Of a stretch of DNA of 50,559 nt, positions 26,467-35,063 are shown one piece after another. The stretch is from Thermoleptolyngbya sp046719575 (GTDB lineage Bacteria; Cyanobacteriota; Cyanobacteriia; Elainellales; Elainellaceae), in the NCBI GenBank assembly GCA_046719575.1, contig JBDNCP010000011.1, positions 1 to 50,559 on the forward strand, given 5' to 3'. The notes under the pieces are model-generated. The model was not told the DNA's origin. It searched no databases and was given only the letters and a program-made list of their open reading frames with translations. The first letter of the stretch is position 1; the number at the start of each line of letters is the position of its first letter. The translations under genes and the position numbers were made by a program.

Positions 26467-26496
26467 TCTTGAGCTTAGCAGTAGTTAACCTTTCTG

Positions 26497-26513
26497 TGCA
26501 AGTTTCACTTGCA
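26497..26513. promoter_or_regulatory. candidate TetR operator, proximal copy
   Basis: TGCAAGT TTC ACTTGCA: a perfect 7-3-7 inverted repeat ending 7 bp before the chosen tetR ATG, where bound protein would block initiation. The size fits a TetR-family dimer site. Confidence 0.65.
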
Positions 26514-26520
26514 TTTGTCT

Positions 26521-27231
26521 ATGTCGGATCGACGCACCTCCACTCGCCAACGTCTGATTCAGGTTGCTGTAGATTTGTTCATTACACAGGGCGTGGCAGA
26601 AACCACCACGCGGCAAATTGCAGAGCAAGCCGGCGTGAATGAAGTGACGCTATTCCGACACTTCGGTAACAAGCACGGCCTGCTGCTGGCGGTGATGCAA
26701 GACAAAGAAGCCCTGAGTCGTCTGGGGATGGCCCTTGGTCAGCAATCAACCCAGATGGGGAGTGCTTCGCAGGCCATCAAAGACTATGCCAATGTCCATC
26801 TACAGGCACTAGAGCAGATTCAGGAGTTTGTGCGATCGCTGATTGGCGAAGCTGGGCACTATCCTGATGAAAACCGCCGCGCTCTAGGACGGGGGTTGCT
26901 CCAGGCTAATCGCTACACGGCGCAATACCTAGCGACGATTATGGAGCATGAGCAACTACAAACCTGTTTGCCAACTGAAAAATTGGCTAGTCTGCTCAAT
27001 AGTATGCTGCTGGGCTATGCAGTTCTGGAATTTACTAGTGAATTTAATAATTTATGGCCGAGTCGAGAGAGTTTTATTGAGGCGCTGGTGGAGTTGTTTA
27101 TGTATGGGGCGATCGCCCAATCCCATACCTCCTCCACCCCTCCGGCTGCTCCATCGTCAACCGCGTTGCCCAAGGCCCTCCCAAAGCGCCCACTCCCAGC
27201 CAATTTGACTCATCCCAACGACCAGCCATAA
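26521..27231 (+). CDS. TetR/AcrR-family transcriptional regulator
   Basis: A 236-aa regulator. The DNA-binding helix-turn-helix is TTTRQIAEQAGVNEVTLFRHF, typical of TetR (about residues 30-50), and a helical ligand/dimer domain follows. The last 40 residues are Pro/Ser/Thr-rich and probably disordered. I chose ATG 26521; TTG 26509 would lie within the proximal operator. Its position opposite desC and the paired palindromes suggest that it represses itself and the desaturase, in response to a fatty-acid-related ligand. The ligand is a guess from context. Confidence 0.9.
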   Translation: MSDRRTSTRQRLIQVAVDLFITQGVAETTTRQIAEQAGVNEVTLFRHFGNKHGLLLAVMQDKEALSRLGMALGQQSTQMGSASQAIKDYANVHLQALEQIQEFVRSLIGEAGHYPDENRRALGRGLLQANRYTAQYLATIMEHEQLQTCLPTEKLASLLNSMLLGYAVLEFTSEFNNLWPSRESFIEALVELFMYGAIAQSHTSSTPPAAPSSTALPKALPKRPLPANLTHPNDQP

Positions 27232-27278
27232 TCGCAAACATGCATTCGCTAGTCTGCCAGCAACCGATCTAACCTTGT

Positions 27279-27390
27279 AAGGAGTTAGACCAAATTAAAA
27301 GCTGGATTCCCAACCCTGCGCCGCCTGCTGCGCGGGCGGCGCAGGGTCATTGATTTGTATGTTTATATGTTTATTTGTGCCCACCTACTT
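27279..27390 (+). mobile_element. R2 element, copy 3 (112 bp)
   Basis: Left end AAGGAGTTAGAC is drifted; right end CCCACCTACTT. The core is the best hairpin of the family: 12 perfect pairs, CCCTGCGCCGCC with GGCGGCGCAGGG, and a 9-nt loop. Confidence 0.75.
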
Positions 27391-27391
27391 A

Positions 27392-27483
27392 ATCAATGCT
27401 CGATTTTGGATTTGCAATTTTGGATTGCCCGTCAAGCGTTTGCAAGTTCTCCGTCCACCTTATTTGGAGCGCCGCTTAATAAA
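27392..27483 (+). repeat. R4 repeat, copy 1
   Basis: About 90 bp matching, in reverse, 46963-47053. Shared words include GATTTTGGAT, CCCGTCAAGCGTTTGCAAG and GGAGCGCCGCTTAA. It directly abuts R2 copy 3. Confidence 0.7.
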
Positions 27484-27576
27484 CTTAGGAGAGCGTTTGA
27501 AACGGGAAAGACGAAAAGACTAATTGACGAACAAAACTCCTGCAATCTTGCTCCTCTCTCAGGCTGGCTTAGCGTC

Positions 27577-27720
27577 CTGATTGACTAACAAAACTTGGGC
27601 ACTAGGCGGTTGAAACCGCTGCTCCATCCACGAAGTCGGCCTTCGCTGACGCTCTACCCTGACCCAAAACCCGCGTAGGCGGGTTTCGCCTGTGTAGGTG
27701 AGGCTTCCAGCCGCCAGGGG
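27577..27720 (+). mobile_element. R3 element, copy 1
   Basis: About 145 bp with an inverse partner at 46481-46645. It contains AAACCCGCGTAGGCGGGTTT (a drifted hairpin), GAAGTCGGCCTTCGCTGAC and GAGGCTTCCAGCCGCC. The left end TGATTGACTAACAAAAC resembles the TGACTGACAAAAC ends of copy 2. Confidence 0.7.
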
Positions 27721-27811
27721 TAATTAGCGTCAGCGTAACCCAACCGAATTTAAGCTGTTACTGGGTTTGATGTTGCTCAATCTAGCCTAGGTAAAAGATT
27801 TATCAGTCAAT

Positions 27812-27957
27812 CAGAGGAAAAGATGGTGAAAACCATCCCTACGAACCTCAAAGAACCTCAAAAAATTAGGGAGGTTTCTCGGTGTTTCTGCGCTTATAGT
27901 GGCGACTTTAGTCGCTAGACTCACTTAAAGACTCGCTTAAAGCAAGACTTTTCAACC
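27812..27957 (-). mobile_element. R1 element, copy 4, inverted
   Basis: The reverse complement of the other copies: GATGGTGAAAACCATC, CCTCAAAAAATTAGGGAGG, GGCGACTTTAGTCGC, ending CTTTTCAACC. The end at 27812 is decayed (CAGAGGAAAAG). Confidence 0.75.
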
Positions 27958-28445
27958 TTCCTCCCAGAGCATTGATACTTAAGAGAATTGATATTTAGAT
28001 GATGTATAGATGATGTAGGCTGGTAGAGTTTTAGCGCCGAGGCTTGTACGGGTAAATACAGTTTTGCCCGTTCTGAATATTGTCTGGTTTGACCGTTGGC
28101 CCAATTTGAGCATCATGGTGATGACCTACCCACTACTAGAAACTGGGCTATTGAGCATTGCAGATCTATGCAATTGCCTAAAGCTCGTCTAGTTTCACGA
28201 GATTTAATGGCTAAATCCGGTTAGATAGCGGATGCCTTCTGCTGATTATTCATCTACCACGTTTTGTTGAGTCCCTGGTTAAAACGGGCACTCTAGCGAC
28301 AGCACTGTTGCAGGGTTCAAAAGGCAAAGGGATTAGGGGTATTTCATTGCGGCAGGTGCGTGAGTCCTGATCGTTCTACTTACTCGTCAATCGTGACGGG
28401 GAGCTTTTTTCATTCGACGCTCAGCCCAAGAAAACCAGAGTATCC

Positions 28446-31400
28446 ATGTACGGAACGATTGAGATTTTAGGCTATCGGTCACTAGAACTGATTCACGAAG
28501 GCGTGAACACAGTGCTGTGTCGGGCGGTTTCTCAGGCTACCCAACAGCCCGTAGTTCTTAAGGTGCTGCGAGCGGAGCATCCTACCCTAGAGCAGATTAC
28601 CCGTCTGAAGCATGAGCATCAGATTACGGCTCATCTCGACCTGCCCGGTGTGGTGCGGACCTATGGGCTAGAAACCCACGGACATCGGGCGGTGCTGGTG
28701 CTGGAGGATTTTGGTGGGCGATCGCTCAAGCAGGTTCTAGCCGAGCGCCAGTGCAAAATTCTCGATCCGGTGCAGGTGCTGAGCATTGCAATCCAGTTGA
28801 CCAGAGCCTTGGCCTCGCTTCAGCAGGCTCGAATTATTCACAAAGATATCAAGCCCTCCAACATTATCTTCAACGAGGAGACGGGTGAAGTAAGGCTCAC
28901 CGATTTCAGCATTGCCTCTCGCCTGGGCGAAGAACTGGCTCTGCCGCAAGAGCTAAACCAGCTTGAGGGAACGCTGGTCTATATGTCGCCGGAGCAGACG
29001 GGGCGGATGAATCGCACGCTAGACTATCGCAGCGATTTTTATTCCCTGGGCGTTACGCTATATGAGCTACTGACGGGGCGGCTGCCGTTTCAGGGGCATG
29101 ATCCGCTGGAACTGGTGCATTGCCACATTGCCAAAGCGCCGCCGCCGCTGCGGAGTTTGAACCCCAATGTGCCGGGGGCGATCGCCGCCATTGTTCACAA
29201 GCTGATGGCCAAAAATGCCGAAGACCGCTACCAGAGCGCAGCGGGCTTGTTGGCAGACCTAGAGCGCTGCCGCATGGCGCTGGCGGAGGGCAACACGATT
29301 CCCGACTTTACGCCCGGAGAGCGCGATCGCTCGTCTCAGCTACTCATTCCCAAAACGCTCTATGGCCGCGAGTCGGAGGTGGCAGCCCTGCTGGCGGCGT
29401 TTGATCGCGTATCGGCAAATACTAGCCCGCTGCTAGCGCTGGGTGGCGAGGAGAGTGGCCGCAGTGAGCTAATGCTGGTGTCGGGCTATTCGGGTATCGG
29501 CAAATCGTCGCTGGTGAATGAAATCCACAAGCCCATCGTGCGGCAGCGGGGCTACTTTATCAGCGGCAAGTTTGACCAATACAAGCGCAATGTGCCCTAT
29601 GCCTCGATTATTCAGGCGTTTCAATCCCTGACGCAGCAGGTGCTAACGGAAAGTGGCGATCGCCTAGCCCAGTGGCGCGAAAAACTGCTGGCGGCGATTG
29701 GCATAAACGGGCAAGTGCTGATCGATGTGATTCCTCAGATGGAGCTGGTTTTAGGACCCCAGCCGCCTGTGCCAGAACTGGGTGCAACGGAAGCACAAAA
29801 CCGCTTTCTCCAGGTGTTTCAATCGCTGGTGAGTGTATTTGCCCAGCCCGCTCATCCGCTGGTGCTGTTCCTCGACGATTTGCAGTGGGCTGATTCGGCC
29901 TCGCTCAAGCTGATTCAGGCGCTGATGTCGAATCCTGATAGTCGCCATCTGCTGATGATCGGCGCGTATCGAGACAACGAAGTTAGCCCGGTTCACCCGC
30001 TGATGAAAACTGTGGAGGAAATTCAGCAGGCGGGTGGCGTGGTGAACCAGATTGTGCTGAAGCCGCTGCCGCTGGAGGCAGTGCAACGGCTGGTGCAGGA
30101 TGCACTGACGGGCCGGCGGGCTTCGCGCAGTCGGAGGTTCGCACAGCAGCCCTCAGAGTATCTGCATCCGCTGGCAGAGTTGCTGTTTGCCAAAACCCAG
30201 GGCAATCCGTTCTTTTTGACGCAACTGCTAAAAACGCTGTATCAAGAGAAACTGCTCACCTTCGACTTTGCGACGGGCGAGTGGCAGTGGGATGTGCAGG
30301 CGATTCAAGACACGGGTATTGCTGACCAGTCGGTGGTGGAACTGGTAGCGGGCAACTTGGTGAAACTGCCGCCAGAAACTCAGAGGGTGCTGAAGCTGGC
30401 GGCCTGTGGGGGCGATCGCTTTACGCTGCCAACCCTAGCAGTAATTAGCGGACTGGGTTTGTCGGCGCTGGCGCAAGCTCTGCAACCGGCGCTAGAAGAG
30501 CGTTTCATCTTGCCGCTCAGCCAGGATTATAAAATTCCGCTGCTGTTTTCAGAAGCTGAACTCAGCCACTTGCTAGCCGACGCAACCCAGCCGGGAGGCA
30601 AGCAGCCCTTCACCTATCGCTTTTTGCATGACCGGGTGCAGCAGGCGGCCTACTCGCTGATTGACGAGGGCGATCGCCCAGCCACGCATTTGCAAATTGG
30701 TCGGCTGCTGCTGCAAACGATTCCCGCCGAAGCCCGCTCAATGGGCCAATTTGAAGGGCTGTTTGAGATTGTTAATGCACTGAACTATGGGATTGATCTC
30801 ATCCACGATCCGCAGGAGCGGGTTGAGCTAGTGCGGCTGAATCTGGCAGCGGGTCGCCGGGCCAAGGCAGCGGCGGCCTACGAAACGGCGGACAGTTTCT
30901 TGCAGCAGGGGCGATCGCTCCTGCCGGAAAACGCCTGGATCACTCATTACGACCTGACCCTGGCGCTCTATGCCGAAGCTGCCCAGGCCGCCTATCTGGT
31001 GACGAAATATGACGAAGCCGAGGCGATCGCCAATGCGCTAGAGCAACACGCCGTCAGCATTCTGGATGCGGTGCAGTCCTATGAGCTAAAGATTCAAATC
31101 TACATCGCCCAACTGCAAATGTGGCGATCGCTCACCGTCGCCTTTGATGCGTTGACCCTGCTGGGCTTTACCATTGCCAGCCCAATCCACCACGACCATT
31201 TCCAGATCCCGCTGCCCGCCCTAGATGACCTAGATGCCGTACCCGAACTGACCGATCCAGAGAAACTCGCTGCCCTGCGGATTTTGAACGCGGTCACGGG
31301 CACAGCCTATCAAACTCAGCCAGAGGTGTTTCGCTGGGTCGCCACCACACAGATCGAACTCTGCGTTCGCTATGGCCATTCGCCCCTAGCAGCCCCTAGC

Positions 31401-33965
31401 TACGCCACCTATGCCTGGTATTGCAGCACCATTCCTGCCGCAGACCGCGCCTACGAAGCGGGGCAAATTGCCATGAAGCTGCTGGAGCGCTATCAGTGTC
31501 GCGAGTGGCAGTGCAGCATTGTGCAACTGTTTGAGTGCTTTGTGCGACACCATAAGGAACACATTCGCAATACCTTTGCGCCGCTGGTGGATGGCATCCA
31601 TGTCGGGCTGGAGACGGGCGACCTAGGCTATGTCAGCTATTCCATCATGAACTATTGCGACCACCGATTCTTTAGCGGCGAGTCGCTGGAAAGCCATTAC
31701 CAAAACCAGGTGGAATATGGGGCGCTGCTGCTTCAGATGAAGCAGCATTTTCAGCTTTCTGCGGCTCGCATGTGGCAACAGGTGACGCTGAATCTGCTGG
31801 GGCGATCGGACAATCCGACGCTGCTGGTGGGCGAGGCCTTTGATGAAATCAAAATGCTGCCGCGTTGGGAAGAATCGCAAAATTATCAGGCGCTCTTTGT
31901 CTTTCATTTGGCAAAGCTCATGCTGCACTACTGGTTTGGCGAATACGAGGCGGCGATCGCCATTGCCAAACAGGGCGAACAATACGCAGGCTGCGGCGCG
32001 GGGCTAATGGCCACGCCCGTTTACTGGTTTTACTATGGGCTGGCGCTGCTGGCAGCCTATCCGGCGGGCAGTGCAGATCAGCAGGCGGAGTGGATGCCGC
32101 AAATTCTCGCGTGCCAGACGACGGTGCAGCGCTGGGCTGACTCTGCCCCCATGAACCACCAGCATAAGGCCGACCTGCTGACAGCGGAGTTGGCCCAGAT
32201 TCAAGGCGATCGCCAAACTGCAATGGATTACTACGATCGCGCCATTGCCCGCGCCACCGAAGAAGGCTTTATTCAAGAGGCGGCTATGGCTAGCGAACGC
32301 GCCGCTCAGTTTTATGCGGCGCTGGGCAAAGCCCGCATTTCCCAGACTTACCTAATCGATGCTTACTACGGCTATATCCAGTGGGGGGCGATCGCCAAAG
32401 TCCACGCGCTCACAGCCAAGCATCCCATGCTGCTGCGCCAGGATGAAGCCAACCGCGCTTCGGCCGTCGATGTCACTATTACTGCCACTGCAACTAAGAC
32501 CCGCTCGACCCGCAGCACGAGCAGCCAAGGCGATTCCCTCGACCTGACCACTGTGATGAAAGCGGCAGAGGCGATCGCCAGCGAGCTAAACCTGGACACG
32601 CTGCTCAGCCGTATTCTCTCGATCATCCTGGAAAACGCAGGCGCACAAAAGGGCTGTCTGATCTTAGAAAAGGAAGGACAGTTGCAAATCGAAGCGATTG
32701 ACACCGACCCAGACCAGGCGGCCGTCGTGCTGCAATCAACTCCGCTGGAGAGTAGCCGCGACGTGCCCGTGTCGCTCATTCATCTAGTGTGGCGGACACA
32801 GCAGCCGCTGGTCTTGTCAGATGCAGCCAGCGATTCACGGTTTGAGGGCGATCGCTATCTCCAGCAGCATCAGCCCAAATCGGTGCTGTGTGCGCCGATT
32901 CTCTATCAGGGCAAGCGCACGGGTGTCGTATATCTCGAAAACCCACTGACGGCCAACGCCTTCCCGCCATCGCGGCTAGAGCTGCTGAAACTGCTGACAA
33001 CCCAAGCGGCGATCGCCCTAGAAAATGCCCAACTCTATGCCCGCGAGCAAGAAAAATCGCAATGCCTCCAGGAATCCCTGCTAAAGCTCCAGCAAACCCA
33101 AGCGCAACTCGTGCAAACGGAAAAAATCTCCCAACTGGGGCAACTGGTGGCCGGCGTTGCCCACGAGGTCAACAATCCCGTCAGCTTTATTGCAGGCAAC
33201 CTGGCCCACGCCAGCCGCTATATCGAAGACTTGGTGGAACATCTAGCCCTCTATCAGCAGCACACCCCCCAACCCATAGCAGCGATCCAAGACCATGCCG
33301 AAGAGATTGACCTAGAGTTTTTGCTGGAAGATTTGCCCAAACTGGTAAACTCCATGAAACTGGGAACCGACCGCATTCGAGACATCATGCAATCGCTGCG
33401 GACATATTCTCGCGCCGACGGCAGCGAAAAGCGCCCCACCGACCTGCACGCCGGACTCGACACCACATTGCTCATCCTGTCGCATCGGCTCAAGGCAAAG
33501 CCAGAGCGTCCCGCCATCCGAATTGTCAAAAACTATGGCACGCTGCCGCCTGTGAATTGCTACAGCGGTCAGATTAACCAAGTGTTTATGAACCTGATCG
33601 CCAATGCCATCGACGCGATGGAGGAGGGCAACATCGGGAAGTCTCTGGCAGAACTAGAGCAACAGCCCAACACCATCACCATTTCCACCAGCGCCACCCA
33701 CGATGCCGTCACCATTCGCATTGCCGACAATGGCCCGGGCATGAATGAATCCGTGCAGCAAAAGCTGTTTGATGCCTTTTTCACGACCAAGCCAGAAGGC
33801 AGGGGAACTGGACTGGGCCTATCCATCAGCTATCAAATTGTGACGGAAAACCACGGCGGTAGGCTAGAATGCCACAGTTCTCCTGGAAAAGGCGCGGAGT
33901 TTGTGGTGCAAATTCCGGTTCTGTCTGAAGTGTCTGCCCCTGTTCCGTCCATGTCCCAACTCTAG
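28446..33965 (+). CDS. Ser/Thr kinase - AAA ATPase - GAF - histidine kinase hybrid
   Basis: An 1,839-aa multidomain signalling protein of a class common in filamentous cyanobacteria. A Ser/Thr kinase domain (about 5-275) has Lys in VVLKVL and HKD at 132-134 in the catalytic loop (HKDIKPSN); the magnesium loop reads DFS instead of DFG. Next comes an AAA-type ATPase with Walker A GYSGIGKSS at 347-355 and FLDDLQWAD, then a long TPR-like helical region (about 700-1330), and a GAF domain (about 1375-1530). It ends in a histidine kinase: AHEVNNP with His1573, N-box NLIANAID, DNGPGM and GTGLGLS. No receiver domain. It probably integrates a cytoplasmic signal; the signal and partners are unknown. Weak ribosome site before the ATG. 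Confidence 0.93.
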   Translation: MYGTIEILGYRSLELIHEGVNTVLCRAVSQATQQPVVLKVLRAEHPTLEQITRLKHEHQITAHLDLPGVVRTYGLETHGHRAVLVLEDFGGRSLKQVLAERQCKILDPVQVLSIAIQLTRALASLQQARIIHKDIKPSNIIFNEETGEVRLTDFSIASRLGEELALPQELNQLEGTLVYMSPEQTGRMNRTLDYRSDFYSLGVTLYELLTGRLPFQGHDPLELVHCHIAKAPPPLRSLNPNVPGAIAAIVHKLMAKNAEDRYQSAAGLLADLERCRMALAEGNTIPDFTPGERDRSSQLLIPKTLYGRESEVAALLAAFDRVSANTSPLLALGGEESGRSELMLVSGYSGIGKSSLVNEIHKPIVRQRGYFISGKFDQYKRNVPYASIIQAFQSLTQQVLTESGDRLAQWREKLLAAIGINGQVLIDVIPQMELVLGPQPPVPELGATEAQNRFLQVFQSLVSVFAQPAHPLVLFLDDLQWADSASLKLIQALMSNPDSRHLLMIGAYRDNEVSPVHPLMKTVEEIQQAGGVVNQIVLKPLPLEAVQRLVQDALTGRRASRSRRFAQQPSEYLHPLAELLFAKTQGNPFFLTQLLKTLYQEKLLTFDFATGEWQWDVQAIQDTGIADQSVVELVAGNLVKLPPETQRVLKLAACGGDRFTLPTLAVISGLGLSALAQALQPALEERFILPLSQDYKIPLLFSEAELSHLLADATQPGGKQPFTYRFLHDRVQQAAYSLIDEGDRPATHLQIGRLLLQTIPAEARSMGQFEGLFEIVNALNYGIDLIHDPQERVELVRLNLAAGRRAKAAAAYETADSFLQQGRSLLPENAWITHYDLTLALYAEAAQAAYLVTKYDEAEAIANALEQHAVSILDAVQSYELKIQIYIAQLQMWRSLTVAFDALTLLGFTIASPIHHDHFQIPLPALDDLDAVPELTDPEKLAALRILNAVTGTAYQTQPEVFRWVATTQIELCVRYGHSPLAAPSYATYAWYCSTIPAADRAYEAGQIAMKLLERYQCREWQCSIVQLFECFVRHHKEHIRNTFAPLVDGIHVGLETGDLGYVSYSIMNYCDHRFFSGESLESHYQNQVEYGALLLQMKQHFQLSAARMWQQVTLNLLGRSDNPTLLVGEAFDEIKMLPRWEESQNYQALFVFHLAKLMLHYWFGEYEAAIAIAKQGEQYAGCGAGLMATPVYWFYYGLALLAAYPAGSADQQAEWMPQILACQTTVQRWADSAPMNHQHKADLLTAELAQIQGDRQTAMDYYDRAIARATEEGFIQEAAMASERAAQFYAALGKARISQTYLIDAYYGYIQWGAIAKVHALTAKHPMLLRQDEANRASAVDVTITATATKTRSTRSTSSQGDSLDLTTVMKAAEAIASELNLDTLLSRILSIILENAGAQKGCLILEKEGQLQIEAIDTDPDQAAVVLQSTPLESSRDVPVSLIHLVWRTQQPLVLSDAASDSRFEGDRYLQQHQPKSVLCAPILYQGKRTGVVYLENPLTANAFPPSRLELLKLLTTQAAIALENAQLYAREQEKSQCLQESLLKLQQTQAQLVQTEKISQLGQLVAGVAHEVNNPVSFIAGNLAHASRYIEDLVEHLALYQQHTPQPIAAIQDHAEEIDLEFLLEDLPKLVNSMKLGTDRIRDIMQSLRTYSRADGSEKRPTDLHAGLDTTLLILSHRLKAKPERPAIRIVKNYGTLPPVNCYSGQINQVFMNLIANAIDAMEEGNIGKSLAELEQQPNTITISTSATHDAVTIRIADNGPGMNESVQQKLFDAFFTTKPEGRGTGLGLSISYQIVTENHGGRLECHSSPGKGAEFVVQIPVLSEVSAPVPSMSQL

Positions 33966-34074
33966 CCTTCTGAAGGTGGGTTCTGAAGAGGGGCGACTTT
34001 CATGCAGATATCCCCGTTGCCGTTGGGGTTGTAGGGTCGCAGCCAGGATGGGTGAGGGGCAGTCCTAGCGCGGG

Positions 34075-34854
34075 CTAGGCGACGGCCAGTTCTGGCATCA
34101 GCGTTAGCACATCGACCCCCGTCGCCGTCACTGCAACTGTATGTTCAAACTGGGCAGAAAGTTGCCGATCCTTGGTCACAGCAGTCCATTTGTCAGGCAG
34201 AACTTCCACTTCCCAAGTGCCCACGTTAATCATTGGCTCAATCGTGAACACCATGCCAGGGCGCAGCTTTTTGCCCTTGCCACGCTTGCCATAGTGGGGA
34301 ATTTGGGGAGCCGTGTGGAAAATGCGCCCAACGCCGTGCCCCACAAAATCTTGCACCACAGAGAATCCGTGGGATTCGGCATATTCCTGAATCGCGGCCC
34401 CAATGTCGCCGATGCGGGCCCCCGGCTTGACCTCGCGGATGCCGCGCCACATGCACTCTTCGGTCACTTCTACCAGCTTGCGGGCAAGGGGGGATGGCTC
34501 TCCCACAAAGAACATTCGGGAGGTGTCGCCGTGGTATCCATCCAAAATCGGCGTTACGTCGATGTTAATAATGTCGCCGTCGCGCAGGATTTGTTTGGCA
34601 CTAGGGATGCCGTGGCACACCACTTCATTGACGCTGGTGCAGATCGATTTGGGAAAGTCGTGATAGCCTAGCGGGGCGCTTTTGGCTCCGTGCTTTTGCG
34701 TCCATTCTTCTGCGGCATCGTTTAGCTCCAGCGTGCTGACTCCTGGCTTCACCATCGGCTCCAGATAGGCCAGGAGTTGGGCCGCAAGTTGTCCGGCTTG
34801 GCGCATTTTTTCGATTTCGCGCTGCGACATGAGGGTGATGGTTTCGTTGGACAT
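34075..34854 (-). CDS. map: type I methionine aminopeptidase
   Basis: MetAP-I, 259 aa. It removes the initiator methionine from new proteins. The five metal ligands are visible: Asp99, Asp110, His173, Glu206 and Glu237, and His81 is the conserved substrate-side histidine (VCHGIPS). Length is normal. ATG start. Its upstream side carries a 14-bp tandem array and then the convergently oriented end of nothing else: pabBC, on the same strand, finishes 209 bp upstream. Confidence 0.96.
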   Translation of the reverse strand: MSNETITLMSQREIEKMRQAGQLAAQLLAYLEPMVKPGVSTLELNDAAEEWTQKHGAKSAPLGYHDFPKSICTSVNEVVCHGIPSAKQILRDGDIINIDVTPILDGYHGDTSRMFFVGEPSPLARKLVEVTEECMWRGIREVKPGARIGDIGAAIQEYAESHGFSVVQDFVGHGVGRIFHTAPQIPHYGKRGKGKKLRPGMVFTIEPMINVGTWEVEVLPDKWTAVTKDRQLSAQFEHTVAVTATGVDVLTLMPELAVA

Positions 34855-34966
34855 TTTGGAGAGAGTTGAGTTGGAGAGAGGTAGAGAGCGCTAAAGGCTA
34901 GAAGCGGTTGCAGGTTTGAGGTTTCGGTTAACGCTGCTAAAACTGCTGCCAGGGCGTTGCTGCCAG

Positions 34967-35036
34967 GAAACTGCTGCCAAGAAACTGCTGCCAAGAAACT
35001 GCTGCCAGGAAACTGCTGCCAGGAAACTGCTGCTGG
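34967..35036. repeat. 14-bp tandem array (5 units)
   Basis: Five units of GAAACTGCTGCCAA/CAG with minor changes, and a degenerate lead-in from 34931. Located between pabBC and map. Open frames reading through it are artefacts. Confidence 0.9.
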
Positions 35037-35063
35037 GGCAGTCGGTTTGCAAAGCTGCTTTTT

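Larger units (their letters stand above)
27232..28445. other. 1.2-kb repeat nest, no gene
   Basis: Between tetR and the large kinase gene lie R2 copy 3, R4 copy 1, R3 copy 1, an R6 repeat (27723-27744) and R1 copy 4, almost end to end. The rest (27958-28445) includes the kinase leader. Just before it, a small hairpin CGTCA-ATCG-TGACG (28385-28398) is followed six bases later by TTTTTT (28405-28410). This may be a weak terminator or attenuator. Confidence 0.65.
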
